Positions 7,977 to 14,708 of a stretch of DNA of 15,406 nucleotides are shown here, piece by piece. The stretch is from NCBI GenBank assembly GCA_946886405.1, contig CAMPIO010000084.1:1-15406 (forward strand), written 5' to 3'. The position numbers and the translations under genes were made by a program. How positions within the stretch are numbered: position 1 is the stretch's first letter; every line of letters begins with the position of its first letter. Under the pieces are notes generated by a model. That model had not been told where the DNA came from, ran no database searches, and saw only the letters and a list, made by a program, of their open reading frames with translations. This stretch comes from an uncultured Pseudoxanthomonas sp. (GTDB taxonomy: Bacteria; Pseudomonadota; Gammaproteobacteria; Xanthomonadales; Xanthomonadaceae).

Positions 7977-8332
7977 AATACAAGCGCGCGCGACCAGGAG
8001 CCAATCTTCTGGTCTGGGGTCTGGTCGTGGTGGCGTATGCCGCCGCCGCCGCCACGATCGTGATCGAAACGCGGGACCCGGCCTTCCGGGATCTGTCGCG
8101 GGTGGGACACATGACCATCCACGCGCCCGACGATGCGCGCCGCCTCGGCGCCGCGCAGGTCGCCGCGCTCTACCGCGCGCGGAGCGGTACGCCGTTTTCG
8201 ACGCTGGCGCCGGGCAGCACGATCAGGGTGATCTGGCCGAACGGGTCGTCGGAAGTGGTGCGGATCACCGATCCCTCCTCGCCGCTGGGCGCCGAGCCCG
8301 TCCCCGGCACGCAGCAGGCGCCAGACCGGTAA
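7973..8332 (+). CDS. Uncharacterised small single-pass membrane protein
   Basis: The 119-residue product starts with MKYKRARPG, a positive segment followed by one hydrophobic helix (about 12-29, LLVWGLVVVAYAAAAATIVI), so the N terminus is likely inside and the roughly 90-residue rest in the periplasm. No domain is recognised. The soluble part has a short region IRVIWPNGSSEVVRI that looks like two beta strands. Its ATG overlaps the stop of the preceding gene (ATGA), so translation is probably coupled. GGGAG lies about 8 nt upstream. A strong terminator begins 36 nt after the stop, which closes the unit. Conserved pairing of the two genes would be the best hint to a shared role; that cannot be checked here. 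Confidence 0.75.
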   Translation: MKYKRARPGANLLVWGLVVVAYAAAAATIVIETRDPAFRDLSRVGHMTIHAPDDARRLGAAQVAALYRARSGTPFSTLAPGSTIRVIWPNGSSEVVRITDPSSPLGAEPVPGTQQAPDR

Positions 8333-8367
8333 CACGCCGCGCCGCTGCAGCGCCCGCATGAAACAGC

Positions 8368-8405
8368 AAGGGCCGGGATGGCGACATCCCGGCCCTTCTT
8401 TCTTC
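8368..8405 (+). terminator. Rho-independent terminator after the two-gene unit
   Basis: A perfect 13-bp stem, AAGGGCCGGGATG (8368-8380) with CATCCCGGCCCTT (8385-8397), closes a GCGA loop and is followed by the pyrimidine run CTTTCTTCC. The placement between convergent genes allows some effect on accC transcripts too, but on the minus strand the stem is followed by GCTGTTTC, a poor U-tract. Confidence 0.9.
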
Positions 8406-8420
8406 CGGCCTGGCGAACCC

Positions 8421-9788
8421 TCAGACCAGCGAGATCGCCTTGTTCTTGCGTTCGGCCAGGCGCTTTTCCAGGTAGTGGATGTTCTGTCCGCCGGCCTGGA
8501 ACCCCTGGTCGCGCATGATGCGTTGTTGCAGCGGGATGTTGGTCTTGATGCCGTCGATGACCATCTCGCTCAACGCCACGCGCATGCGCGCGATCGCGGT
8601 CTCGCGGTCCGGGCCATGCACGATGAGCTTGGCGATCATCGAGTCGTAGTTCGGCGGTACGCGGTAGCCTTCGTAGATGTGCGTATCCACGCGCACGCCC
8701 GGGCCGCCCGGTGGATGGAAGTGCTGGATCAGGCCCGGATGCGGCATGAAGGTGTCCGGGTCTTCCGCATTGATGCGGCATTCGATGGCGTGGCCGCGCA
8801 GCACGATGTCGGACTGTTTGATGCTCAGCTTGTGGCCGGCAGCGATGCGCAGTTGCTCGCACACCAGGTCGATGCCGGTGATGCGCTCGGTCACCGGATG
8901 CTCCACCTGGATGCGGGTGTTCATTTCGATGAAGTAGAAACGGCCGTCCTCGAACAGGAATTCAAACGTGCCGGCGCCGCGGTAGCCGATGCGGATGCAC
9001 GCTTCCACGCAGACCTTGCCGATCTCGTTGCGCAGTTCCTCGGTGATGCCCGGGGCCGGTGCTTCTTCCACCACCTTCTGGTGGCGACGCTGCATCGAAC
9101 AGTCGCGCTCGCCCAGGTGGATGGCATTGCCCTGGCCGTCGGCGAGCACCTGGATCTCCACATGGCGCGGATTCTCCAGGAACTTCTCCATGTAGACCTC
9201 GCCATTGCCGAACGCCGCCTTGGCTTCCGACTTGGTGGTCTCGATGGCCGCCTTCAGCGCGCCTTCCACATGCACCACGCGCATGCCGCGCCCGCCGCCG
9301 CCGCCCGCCGCCTTGATGATGACCGGGTAGCCGATCTCGCGCGCGATCTTGGTGTTGGCGACGATGTCGTCGCCCAGCGGGCCGCCGCTGCCCGGCACGC
9401 AGGGCACGCCTGCTGCGAGCATGGCGCGGATCGCTTCGACCTTATCGCCCATCATGCGGATGGTGTCGGCCTTCGGGCCGATGAAGATGAAGCCCGACTG
9501 CTCCACGCGCTCGGCAAAGTCGGCGTTCTCCGACAGGAAACCGTAGCCGGGATGGATGGCCTGCGCGTCGGTCACTTCGGCCGCGGCGATGATCGCCGGG
9601 ATGTTGAGGTAGCTGTCCTTCGACGCAGCAGGGCCGATGCAGACGGATTCGTCCGCCATGGCCACGTGCTTGAGGTTGCGGTCGACGGTGGAATGGACCG
9701 CGACCGTGCGGATGCCGAGGGTGTGGCAGGCGCGCAGGATGCGCAGCGCGATCTCACCCCGGTTGGCGATGACGACTTTGTCCAGCAT
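8421..9788 (-). CDS. accC: Acetyl-CoA carboxylase, biotin carboxylase subunit
   Basis: AccC carboxylates the biotin carried on AccB using ATP and bicarbonate, the first half-reaction of malonyl-CoA formation for fatty acid synthesis. The 455 residues (449 in E. coli) start [20 protein letters not shown]. They contain [10 protein letters not shown] (79-88), the ATP-grasp glycine loop [10 protein letters not shown] (160-169), the biotin carboxylase stretch [16 protein letters not shown] (286-301) with the catalytic Arg292 and Glu296, and Arg338 in ECRIN. The ATG at 9788 is 10 nt after the accB stop, with GAGGT overlapping that stop and 7 nt of spacing, so the two subunits are translated from one message. 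accA and accD are not in the window. Confidence 0.98.
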   Translation of the reverse strand: MLDKVVIANRGEIALRILRACHTLGIRTVAVHSTVDRNLKHVAMADESVCIGPAASKDSYLNIPAIIAAAEVTDAQAIHPGYGFLSENADFAERVEQSGFIFIGPKADTIRMMGDKVEAIRAMLAAGVPCVPGSGGPLGDDIVANTKIAREIGYPVIIKAAGGGGGRGMRVVHVEGALKAAIETTKSEAKAAFGNGEVYMEKFLENPRHVEIQVLADGQGNAIHLGERDCSMQRRHQKVVEEAPAPGITEELRNEIGKVCVEACIRIGYRGAGTFEFLFEDGRFYFIEMNTRIQVEHPVTERITGIDLVCEQLRIAAGHKLSIKQSDIVLRGHAIECRINAEDPDTFMPHPGLIQHFHPPGGPGVRVDTHIYEGYRVPPNYDSMIAKLIVHGPDRETAIARMRVALSEMVIDGIKTNIPLQQRIMRDQGFQAGGQNIHYLEKRLAERKNKAISLV

Positions 9789-9798
9789 GGTGCGGACC

Positions 9799-10275
9799 TC
9801 AGCCGATCACGAACAGCGGCTGGTCGAATTCGATCGGCTGACCGCTCTCGGCCAGGATCGACAGCACGGTGCCGGACACATCGGCCTCGATGGGGTTGAA
9901 CATCTTCATGGCCTCGATGATCGCCAGCGTCTCGCCGGCCTTCACCGACTGGCCGACGCTGACGAACGACGGCTTGTCCGGCGACGGCGAGGCGTAGAAG
10001 GTGCCGACCATCGGCGCGCGCACCACATGGCCGTCGGGCAGGGCGTTGCCGGCCTTGGCCGTGCCACCGGTAGAGGCCTCGGTTGGCGAGCTCATCGGCA
10101 TCGGCGCAGCGGCACGGGGCTCGGCATACGCGACGGGTGCCGGTGCCGGCACCGCGTAACCGCCCTTCGGGGTGCGCGCCAGGCGCACGGACTCTTCGCC
10201 TTCCTTGATCTCGATTTCGGCCAAGTTCGACTCTTCCAGCAGGTCGATCAGTTTCTTGATTTTGCGGAGATCCAT
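9799..10275 (-). CDS. accB: Acetyl-CoA carboxylase, biotin carboxyl carrier protein
   Basis: AccB (BCCP) carries covalently bound biotin between the carboxylase and transferase halves of acetyl-CoA carboxylase. The 158-residue protein begins with the usual [23 protein letters not shown], has an Ala/Pro-rich flexible linker (about 40-80) and a C-terminal biotinyl domain with [15 protein letters not shown] and the biotin site EAMKM, Lys124. The ATG at 10275 has GAGG 5 nt upstream. accC follows by 10 nt. aroQ precedes by 47 nt, a gap that holds a 16-bp palindrome. The thumb segment [15 protein letters not shown] typical of bacterial BCCPs is present, so it is a canonical subunit. Confidence 0.98.
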   Translation of the reverse strand: MDLRKIKKLIDLLEESNLAEIEIKEGEESVRLARTPKGGYAVPAPAPVAYAEPRAAAPMPMSSPTEASTGGTAKAGNALPDGHVVRAPMVGTFYASPSPDKPSFVSVGQSVKAGETLAIIEAMKMFNPIEADVSGTVLSILAESGQPIEFDQPLFVIG

Positions 10276-10297
10276 GGGAGCCTCGTGGTTGAACGTC

Positions 10298-10313
10298 GTT
10301 CCCCGCGGGGAAC
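10298..10313. repeat. 16-bp perfect palindrome between aroQ and accB
   Basis: GTTCCCCGCGGGGAAC is identical to its reverse complement and lies 9 nt after the aroQ stop and 22 nt before the accB ATG. As RNA it would fold as a 6-bp stem with a CGCG loop and no U-tract; as DNA it has the shape of a dimeric regulator site. Which of these applies is unknown. Confidence 0.6.
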
Positions 10314-10322
10314 AGAGGAAAG

Positions 10323-10763
10323 TCAGGCGGGCAGCCGCTGCAGGGCGGCGTCCAGCGCGTAGCGGTAGCTGTCCGCACCGAAGCCGCAGACCACGCCCAC
10401 CGCCTTGTCGCTGACATAGCTGGTGTGGCGGAACGGCTCGCGGGTGTGCGGGTTGGACAGGTGGATTTCGATGAAGGGCAGCGCCACGGCCGCCAGCGCA
10501 TCGCGGATCGCGACGGAGGTATGGGTGAAGGCGGCCGGATTGATCAGGATGAAGGCGGTGCCGTCGGTGCGGGCGGCCTGGATGCGGTCGACCAGCGCGT
10601 GCTCCGCATTGGACTGGAATGCGTCCAACTGGTGGCCGGCGGCCTGCGCCTGCGCCGCGAGCGCCAAGTCGATGTCGGCGAGCGTCGCATGGCCATAGAC
10701 CTCCGGCTCGCGTGTCCCGAGCAGATTGAGGTTGGGGCCATGCAGGACCAGCAGCTTCGCCAT
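10323..10763 (-). CDS. aroQ: Type II 3-dehydroquinate dehydratase
   Basis: AroQ dehydrates 3-dehydroquinate to 3-dehydroshikimate, the third step of the shikimate pathway. The 146-residue product has all the type II landmarks: [20 protein letters not shown] with Arg18 and the catalytic Tyr23, the [10 protein letters not shown] segment with Asn75 and catalytic His81, and [18 protein letters not shown] with His101, Arg108 and Arg112. Length and residue numbering match well-studied members. GGAGAG lies a few bases before the ATG at 10763. It is the first gene of aroQ-accB-accC, an arrangement common in gammaproteobacteria that ties aromatic and fatty acid synthesis into one transcript. Confidence 0.97.
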   Translation of the reverse strand: MAKLLVLHGPNLNLLGTREPEVYGHATLADIDLALAAQAQAAGHQLDAFQSNAEHALVDRIQAARTDGTAFILINPAAFTHTSVAIRDALAAVALPFIEIHLSNPHTREPFRHTSYVSDKAVGVVCGFGADSYRYALDAALQRLPA

Positions 10764-10973
10764 TCGGCTCTCCAGCGGAAGGGCGGCAGTCTGCTTGAAC
10801 CTGCCGATGCTGTCCAGTTCGCCGAAGTTTGCTTCGTTTTAAGCGATTGTTTGATTTTCGGTGGCGATCAAGTCAGATCAACGACTTGCGGGACGCGGCG
10901 CCGCGTGGCGGCAATGATCGGGCCACGAATGCCAGCCACGTTGGCGGCAGGTTCGACGATGTTGTGCGATGGG
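10764..10973 (-). other. Intergenic region upstream of aroQ
   Basis: These 210 bases hold no gene I can support. On the minus strand the tlpA-like gene ends at the right edge, and an AT-richer pocket (about 10830-10860) is the likely place of the aroQ promoter, though no -35/-10 pair with good spacing is evident. A 14-bp palindrome ACGCGGCGCCGCGT (10893-10906) and an inverted repeat CAAGTC/GACTTG with an 8-nt loop (about 10869-10888) are present; neither is followed by a U-tract. Confidence 0.4.
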
Positions 10974-11567
10974 CTACTTTGCCCAGCCGCTGATCTCGCC
11001 ATGCTGGAACGGGCCGATCTTCTGTCGCTCGATGCGCCCGTCGGCCCCCACCAGCACGGTGTAGGGCAACACACCCTTGGCATTGCCCAGCCACACACTG
11101 GCGTCTGACGGGCCCGGCGTGTCCAGCACGATGGGGTACGCGACGGGCACGCGGGACAGGAAGTCCTGGACGCCTTCCGGCGTGTCCAGCGCCAGGCCGA
11201 CCACCTGTACGCCGTCAGCGCCCTGCGCCGTCGCGAAGCGTTGCAGCTCCGGCATCTCCTCGATGCACGGACCGCACCAGCTGGCCCAGACATTGATAAG
11301 GAGGCGCTTTCCTTGGTAGTTGGTTGCGAGATCGACGATCTTGCCGTCCAGTCCGGGCAGTGCGATCGCCGGCATGGGATCGCCGATGGCGGCAGGCGTG
11401 ATGCCTGCCGGCGGCGCGGGGGCGGTTGCATTCACGGCGGCATGCAGTGCGCGCTCGCCGGGGTCCGTGCGCCACAGGGGGTTGCCGTTGAACCACAGGC
11501 TGGCGAGCAGACCGAGTCCGGCCGCCATGACGGCGACGGCCAGGACGCGCGGCGTGGTGGCCTTCAT
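10974..11567 (-). CDS. TlpA/ResA-like membrane-anchored thioredoxin
   Basis: This is a 197-residue periplasmic thiol-disulfide protein anchored by an uncleaved N-terminal helix (about 8-26, VLAVAVMAAGLGLLASLWF); no lipobox is present. After a linker, the redoxin fold carries GDPMPAIALPGLDGK, the active site WASWCGPC (Cys98, Cys101) and the cis-Pro segment GVLPYTVLVGADG. The sequence fits reductive TlpA/ResA/CcmG-type proteins. Its ATG overlaps the dsbD stop by ATGA, so it is translationally coupled to the enzyme most likely to reduce it. Its target (apocytochrome c, copper-site assembly or another oxidised protein) cannot be decided from sequence; no cytochrome maturation genes are nearby. 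No terminator is obvious after it. Confidence 0.9.
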   Translation of the reverse strand: MKATTPRVLAVAVMAAGLGLLASLWFNGNPLWRTDPGERALHAAVNATAPAPPAGITPAAIGDPMPAIALPGLDGKIVDLATNYQGKRLLINVWASWCGPCIEEMPELQRFATAQGADGVQVVGLALDTPEGVQDFLSRVPVAYPIVLDTPGPSDASVWLGNAKGVLPYTVLVGADGRIERQKIGPFQHGEISGWAK

Positions 11568-13864
11568 CGTGTCGCCCGTGCGAACGCCTGGCGCACCGTG
11601 TCGTGGGTCAGCACGGTCGGCAGCACTTCGCCTTCGCCGCCATGGCGCGGATACATCACATACAGCGGCACGCCGACGGCTTTGTGCTGCTCAAGGAAGG
11701 CGGTGATGGCCGGGTCCACGTTGGTCCAGTCGCCGGTCATCATGACCGCATCGTGCTGTGCAAGCAGATCGCGGAATGCGTCGGTATTCAGTACGGCCTT
11801 TTCGTTGGCCTTGCAGGTGACGCACCAGTCGGCGGTCATGTCGACGAATACGATCCGCCCCTCGGCACGCAAGGCCGCCAACCGCTCGGCCGAATAGGCC
11901 ACGTGGCCCTCCGCCATCGGCGTGGCAGTGGAGATCGCTGGCAACCGATGCACCATCGCCAGCGGCACCAGCGCAGAAGCGGCGAGCACCAGCGCCAGCG
12001 CGCGCTGCAGCGGCGCAGCGGCGAAGCGCGCGCGCTGGAACCACCACAGCCCCAGCGCCAGCACCACCAGGCCAACCAGCGCCAGGCCCACCGCGTCGAT
12101 GCCGCGCTGCTTGCCCAACACCCACAGCAGCCATACGGCCGTCAGGTACATCGGGAAGGCCAGCACCTGCTTCAGCGTGTCCATCCACGCGCCGGGACGC
12201 GGCAGGCGGCTCGCTAGCGCCGGCACGAAGCCGATCAGCAGGAATGGCAGGGCGAGCCCCAGGCCGAGCACCGCGAACACCAGCAGCGCCAGCGGCGTGG
12301 GAGCCGTGAACGCATACGCGAGCGCCACGCCCATGAAGGGGGCCGTGCACGGGCTGGCCACGACCACCGCCAGCACACCGGTGAAGAAGTCACCGACCGG
12401 ACCACGACGCGTCGCCAGTCCATGGCCGGTTCCCGCCAGTCGATGCCCGATCGCGAAGACGCCTGACAGGCTCAGGCCCACCGCGAACATCACGTACGCC
12501 AGCAGCCCGACCACCCACGGCTGTTGCAGCTGGAAGCCCCAGCCCAGCGCCTGCCCGGCGGCACGCAGCGCGATGGCCAGCGCACCGACGGCGACGAAGC
12601 TGACCAGCACGCCGGCCGTGTACCAGAGCGCGCGCCGACGGGCATCGCCGCCATCGCGCCCGCTTTCGGCCAGCGACAGCGCCTTCAGCGACAGGATCGG
12701 CAGCACGCACGGCATCAGGTTGAGGATCAGGCCGCCGAGCAGCGCGAGTGCCAGTGCGGCAAGCAACGAGGTGGCACCGCCGCGCTGGTTGCGCGCCAGA
12801 ACTTCTTCGGGCGGACGCGTGCGTTCGACATCGGTCGCGGCGGGCGTGGTCGCCGCTGTCGTGTCCGGTGTGCCGATCTTCGTGTCGCCCGGTGCGGTCG
12901 TTGTCGTCGGCAACGGCGCGACGGCAGCAGGTGCGGGCACGTCGGGCGTGCTGGCCGGCGTCACCGTGCCGGCGGGGATCGCCAGCTTCACGCGCCGCGT
13001 CATCGGCGGATAGCAGATGCCGTCGGTCTGGCAGCCCTGGAAGGTGACGCGCAGGGTCGCCTGCGCGGCCTTCGCGTCCTCGCGTCGCAACGGCACCGGC
13101 ACTTCGGCCTGGTCGAAGTAGACCGTCACCTCGCCGAAATGCTCGTCCCGGTGCGCCGTGCCCTTCGGCCAGCGCGGCGCCTGCAAGGCGATGCCCTGTG
13201 CGCCTTCCAGCGCCATCGAGGTGCGGTCGCGGTACACGTAGTAACCGCGCGCCGGCGTGAAGCGCAGCAGCAGTTCGTTGCCGTTGAACGCGATGGCTTC
13301 GAACGCGAAGGCCTGTTCCGCCGGCAGCGGCAGCGCGTCCATCCCGGCCTGAGGTTTCTGGCCCAGCAGGCCGCCGGTGAGCGCGCTGGAACCCAGCGGA
13401 ACGAAGGCTTCGCCTGCTGCAGGCGGCAGCGCCACGTTCAGCGTGCGCGTCTGAGGCGGATAGCAGATGCCGGCGTCGGCACAGCCCTGATACTTGATCT
13501 TCAGCGTGATGCTGTCGGTGGCCGCCGTCGGCCGGCCGGGCAGGGTCGCAAGCAGTTCGCCGCGATAGGTTTCGACGTCGCCGAAGAACTCGTCGCGATA
13601 CGCCTTGCCCTTCGGCAACTGCAGCGGCTGCGCGGCGAAGCCGGCGTCGGCTTCCACGCTGGTGCGGTGGCGATAGAGGTAGTAACCGTCGGTGATCTTC
13701 CAGCGGATCTCGATGCGGTCGCGTGCAGGCGCGGTGGCCGTCAGCACAAAGGCCTCGTCCACCGGCAGCAGGTCGTCCTGGGTGATCGCGGCGGATGCCG
13801 CGGGCGCGATCAGCGAGGCGAGAGGCAGCAGCAGGCAGGCGAGCAGAGATCGGATCAGCGTCAT
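11564..13864 (-). CDS. dsbD: Thiol:disulfide interchange protein DsbD with two alpha domains
   Basis: DsbD moves electrons from cytoplasmic thioredoxin across the inner membrane to periplasmic partners. From the ATG at 13864 the protein has 766 residues, about 200 more than E. coli DsbD. A signal peptide ends near ASA (25). Two tandem alpha (DsbD N-terminal) domains follow: about 27-148 with CADAGICYPP (Cys128, Cys134), and about 180-298 with CQTDGICYPP (Cys278, Cys284). A Thr/Ala/Pro linker (299-350) leads to the membrane beta domain (about 363-640) with MPCVLP (Cys386) and SPCTAPF (Cys506). The C-terminal gamma thioredoxin domain has WCVTC (Cys681, Cys684) and cis-Pro in VGVPLYV. The longer in-frame extension to 13972 overlaps cutA and lacks a signal sequence, so it was rejected. 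cutA ends 4 nt upstream and the tlpA-like gene overlaps downstream. Confidence 0.96.
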   Translation of the reverse strand: MTLIRSLLACLLLPLASLIAPAASAAITQDDLLPVDEAFVLTATAPARDRIEIRWKITDGYYLYRHRTSVEADAGFAAQPLQLPKGKAYRDEFFGDVETYRGELLATLPGRPTAATDSITLKIKYQGCADAGICYPPQTRTLNVALPPAAGEAFVPLGSSALTGGLLGQKPQAGMDALPLPAEQAFAFEAIAFNGNELLLRFTPARGYYVYRDRTSMALEGAQGIALQAPRWPKGTAHRDEHFGEVTVYFDQAEVPVPLRREDAKAAQATLRVTFQGCQTDGICYPPMTRRVKLAIPAGTVTPASTPDVPAPAAVAPLPTTTTAPGDTKIGTPDTTAATTPAATDVERTRPPEEVLARNQRGGATSLLAALALALLGGLILNLMPCVLPILSLKALSLAESGRDGGDARRRALWYTAGVLVSFVAVGALAIALRAAGQALGWGFQLQQPWVVGLLAYVMFAVGLSLSGVFAIGHRLAGTGHGLATRRGPVGDFFTGVLAVVVASPCTAPFMGVALAYAFTAPTPLALLVFAVLGLGLALPFLLIGFVPALASRLPRPGAWMDTLKQVLAFPMYLTAVWLLWVLGKQRGIDAVGLALVGLVVLALGLWWFQRARFAAAPLQRALALVLAASALVPLAMVHRLPAISTATPMAEGHVAYSAERLAALRAEGRIVFVDMTADWCVTCKANEKAVLNTDAFRDLLAQHDAVMMTGDWTNVDPAITAFLEQHKAVGVPLYVMYPRHGGEGEVLPTVLTHDTVRQAFARATR

Positions 13865-13868
13865 CGGG

Positions 13869-14204
13869 TCACTCGGGGGCACGGGCATCGGCCCGGGTTT
13901 CGGCAGCGACCCAGTCCAGGTAGGCGGGCAGGCCTGCCGCGGTTTCGACCGCCAGGATCTCCGGCAGTTCATACGGATGGAGTTCCGCCAGCCGGGCGAT
14001 CAGCGCGACGCGCCGGTCGGCGGTGGTCTTGGCAAGCAGTTGGACCTCGGTGGCCTGTTCGACCTCTCCTCGCCAGCGGTAGGTCGAGCTCACACCGGGT
14101 AGTAGGTTCACACAGGCGGCCAGACGTTCTTCCACCAGCGTCCGCGCCAGCCGCTGGGCGGTGTCGGCGTCCGGGCAGGTGGACAGGATCAGGAAGACGG
14201 ACAT
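13869..14204 (-). CDS. cutA: Divalent-cation tolerance protein CutA
   Basis: CutA is a small trimeric cytosolic protein linked to copper and divalent cation tolerance; its biochemical role is unsettled. The 111-residue product (112 in E. coli) has the family core: LILSTCPD near the N terminus, LAACVNLLPGVSSTYRWRGEVE (28-49), LLAKT (56-60) and the conserved HPYELPEI (76-83). The ATG at 14204 fits this; an in-frame extension to 14291 codes for non-family sequence. No Shine-Dalgarno sequence precedes the ATG, and the likely -10 ends only 9 nt before it, so the message may be nearly leaderless. It is first in a cutA-dsbD-tlpA-like operon, and cutA-dsbD adjacency is also found in E. coli. It is divergent from groES. 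Confidence 0.95.
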   Translation of the reverse strand: MSVFLILSTCPDADTAQRLARTLVEERLAACVNLLPGVSSTYRWRGEVEQATEVQLLAKTTADRRVALIARLAELHPYELPEILAVETAAGLPAYLDWVAAETRADARAPE

Positions 14205-14213
14205 GGGCCGGCG

Positions 14214-14222
14214 ATTATTGCA
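14214..14222 (-). promoter_or_regulatory. Candidate extended -10 promoter of cutA-dsbD
   Basis: On the minus strand TGC precedes AATAAT (14219-14214), an extended -10 element. No -35 is recognisable at 16-18 nt. The predicted start, about 14207, is only about 3 nt from the cutA ATG. Confidence 0.4.
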
Positions 14223-14265
14223 GACCCGCCGGGCCGGCCCCCTGCGACAAAGATGCACACCCGCC

Positions 14266-14293
14266 CTTGAACGCCGTCCGGCGCACCCCATAT
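14266..14293 (+). promoter_or_regulatory. Sigma32 heat-shock promoter of groESL
   Basis: CTTGAA (14266-14271, preceded by CCGCC) and CCCCATAT (14286-14293) are separated by 14 bp and match the sigma32 (RpoH) consensus CTTGAA and CCCCATnT at every defined base. The expected transcription start is around 14300, about 109 nt before the groES ATG. RpoH control of groESL is the rule in gammaproteobacteria. Confidence 0.8.
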
Positions 14294-14302
14294 CCCCTGC
14301 AT

Positions 14303-14322
14303 CCCGGCCTGGCCGGGTTTTT
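14303..14322 (+). terminator. Terminator-like hairpin in the groESL leader
   Basis: CCCGGCC-T-GGCCGGG (14303-14317) followed by TTTTT has the form of an intrinsic terminator on the plus strand. No plus-strand gene precedes it. It begins about 3 nt after the predicted sigma32 start and lies upstream of the CIRCE promoter. It may be a 5' stabilising stem, an attenuator, or an insulator against antisense transcription through cutA. Confidence 0.6.
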
Positions 14323-14334
14323 GTACCTGCGGCG

Positions 14335-14364
14335 TTGGCAGTCCCCTGAGGCGAGTGCTAACAT
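14335..14364 (+). promoter_or_regulatory. CIRCE operator (HrcA site) overlapping a sigma70-type groESL promoter
   Basis: TTGGCAGTC-N9-GAGTGCTAA (14335-14361) matches the CIRCE consensus TTAGCACTC-N9-GAGTGCTAA at 16 of 18 arm positions with exact spacing. The same bases hold TTGGCA (14335-14340) and TAACAT (14359-14364, with TG upstream) at an 18-bp spacing, a vegetative promoter that bound HrcA would block. hrcA is not in this window. Confidence 0.8.
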
Positions 14365-14396
14365 CGCTGCCCCTTTCCCAGTCCAATCAATCACTT

Positions 14397-14403
14397 AAGA
14401 GGA
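14397..14403 (+). promoter_or_regulatory. groES ribosome binding site
   Basis: AAGAGGA lies 5 nt before the ATG at 14409, much the strongest Shine-Dalgarno sequence among the genes here, and it rules out the longer in-frame reading from 14355. Confidence 0.85.
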
Positions 14404-14408
14404 TTGAC

Positions 14409-14702
14409 ATGAGCAACATCAAGCCGCTGTATGACCGTCTGGTGGTCAAGCCGATCGAAGCCGAAGAAACCTCCGTCGGCGGCATCATCATTCCCGACGC
14501 CGCCAAGGAAAAGCCCACCAAGGGTGAAGTCGTCGCCGTTGGCGAAGGCAAGTTCATCGACGCTACCGGCGGCGTGCGCGCCCCGAAGGTGAAGGTCGGC
14601 GACAAGGTGATCTACGGCCAGTACTCCGGTTCGCCGTACAAGTACGAAGGCATCGAGTACAAGATCATCAAGGAAGACGACGTCCTCGCGATCCTCGGCT
14701 GA
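14409..14702 (+). CDS. groES: Co-chaperonin GroES
   Basis: GroES is the heptameric lid of the GroEL folding chamber. The 97-residue product starts [20 protein letters not shown]; Tyr8 stands where many homologues have His. It contains the mobile loop with the GroEL-binding tripeptide region in [10 protein letters not shown] (20-29), then [17 protein letters not shown] and the closing [16 protein letters not shown]. Length is normal. The ATG at 14409 is set by the ribosome site 5 nt upstream. groEL follows after 100 nt on the same transcript. The leader holds a sigma32 promoter and a CIRCE-covered promoter, so expression should rise with heat or protein damage through two routes. Confidence 0.98.
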   Translation: MSNIKPLYDRLVVKPIEAEETSVGGIIIPDAAKEKPTKGEVVAVGEGKFIDATGGVRAPKVKVGDKVIYGQYSGSPYKYEGIEYKIIKEDDVLAILG

Positions 14703-14708
14703 TCGCGC

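Noticed and set aside
8358..9899. 513-codon plus-strand frame across accC
   Set aside because: It is a mirror of accC with no family features; it also starts inside the terminator region.
10893..10906. 14-bp palindrome as terminator of the cutA-dsbD-tlpA-like operon
   Set aside because: No T-run follows on either strand; GC-rich palindromes of this size occur by chance at this composition.
13865..13972. 36-residue N-terminal extension of DsbD
   Set aside because: It overlaps the 3' end of cutA and would bury the signal peptide; the ATG at 13864 starts directly at the signal sequence.
14231..14240. Palindrome GGGCCGGCCC upstream of cutA
   Set aside because: It is short and GC-only; it gives no stable loop of allowed size beyond 3-4 bp and no link to a known site.
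14303..14322. Hairpin as a terminator for minus-strand transcripts
   Set aside because: On the minus strand the A-run comes before the stem and no U-run follows, so only the plus-strand orientation has terminator form.
12524..14398. 624-codon plus-strand frame across dsbD and cutA
   Set aside because: It is antisense to two complete genes, Arg/Gly/Gln-rich, and would run through the groESL promoter region.
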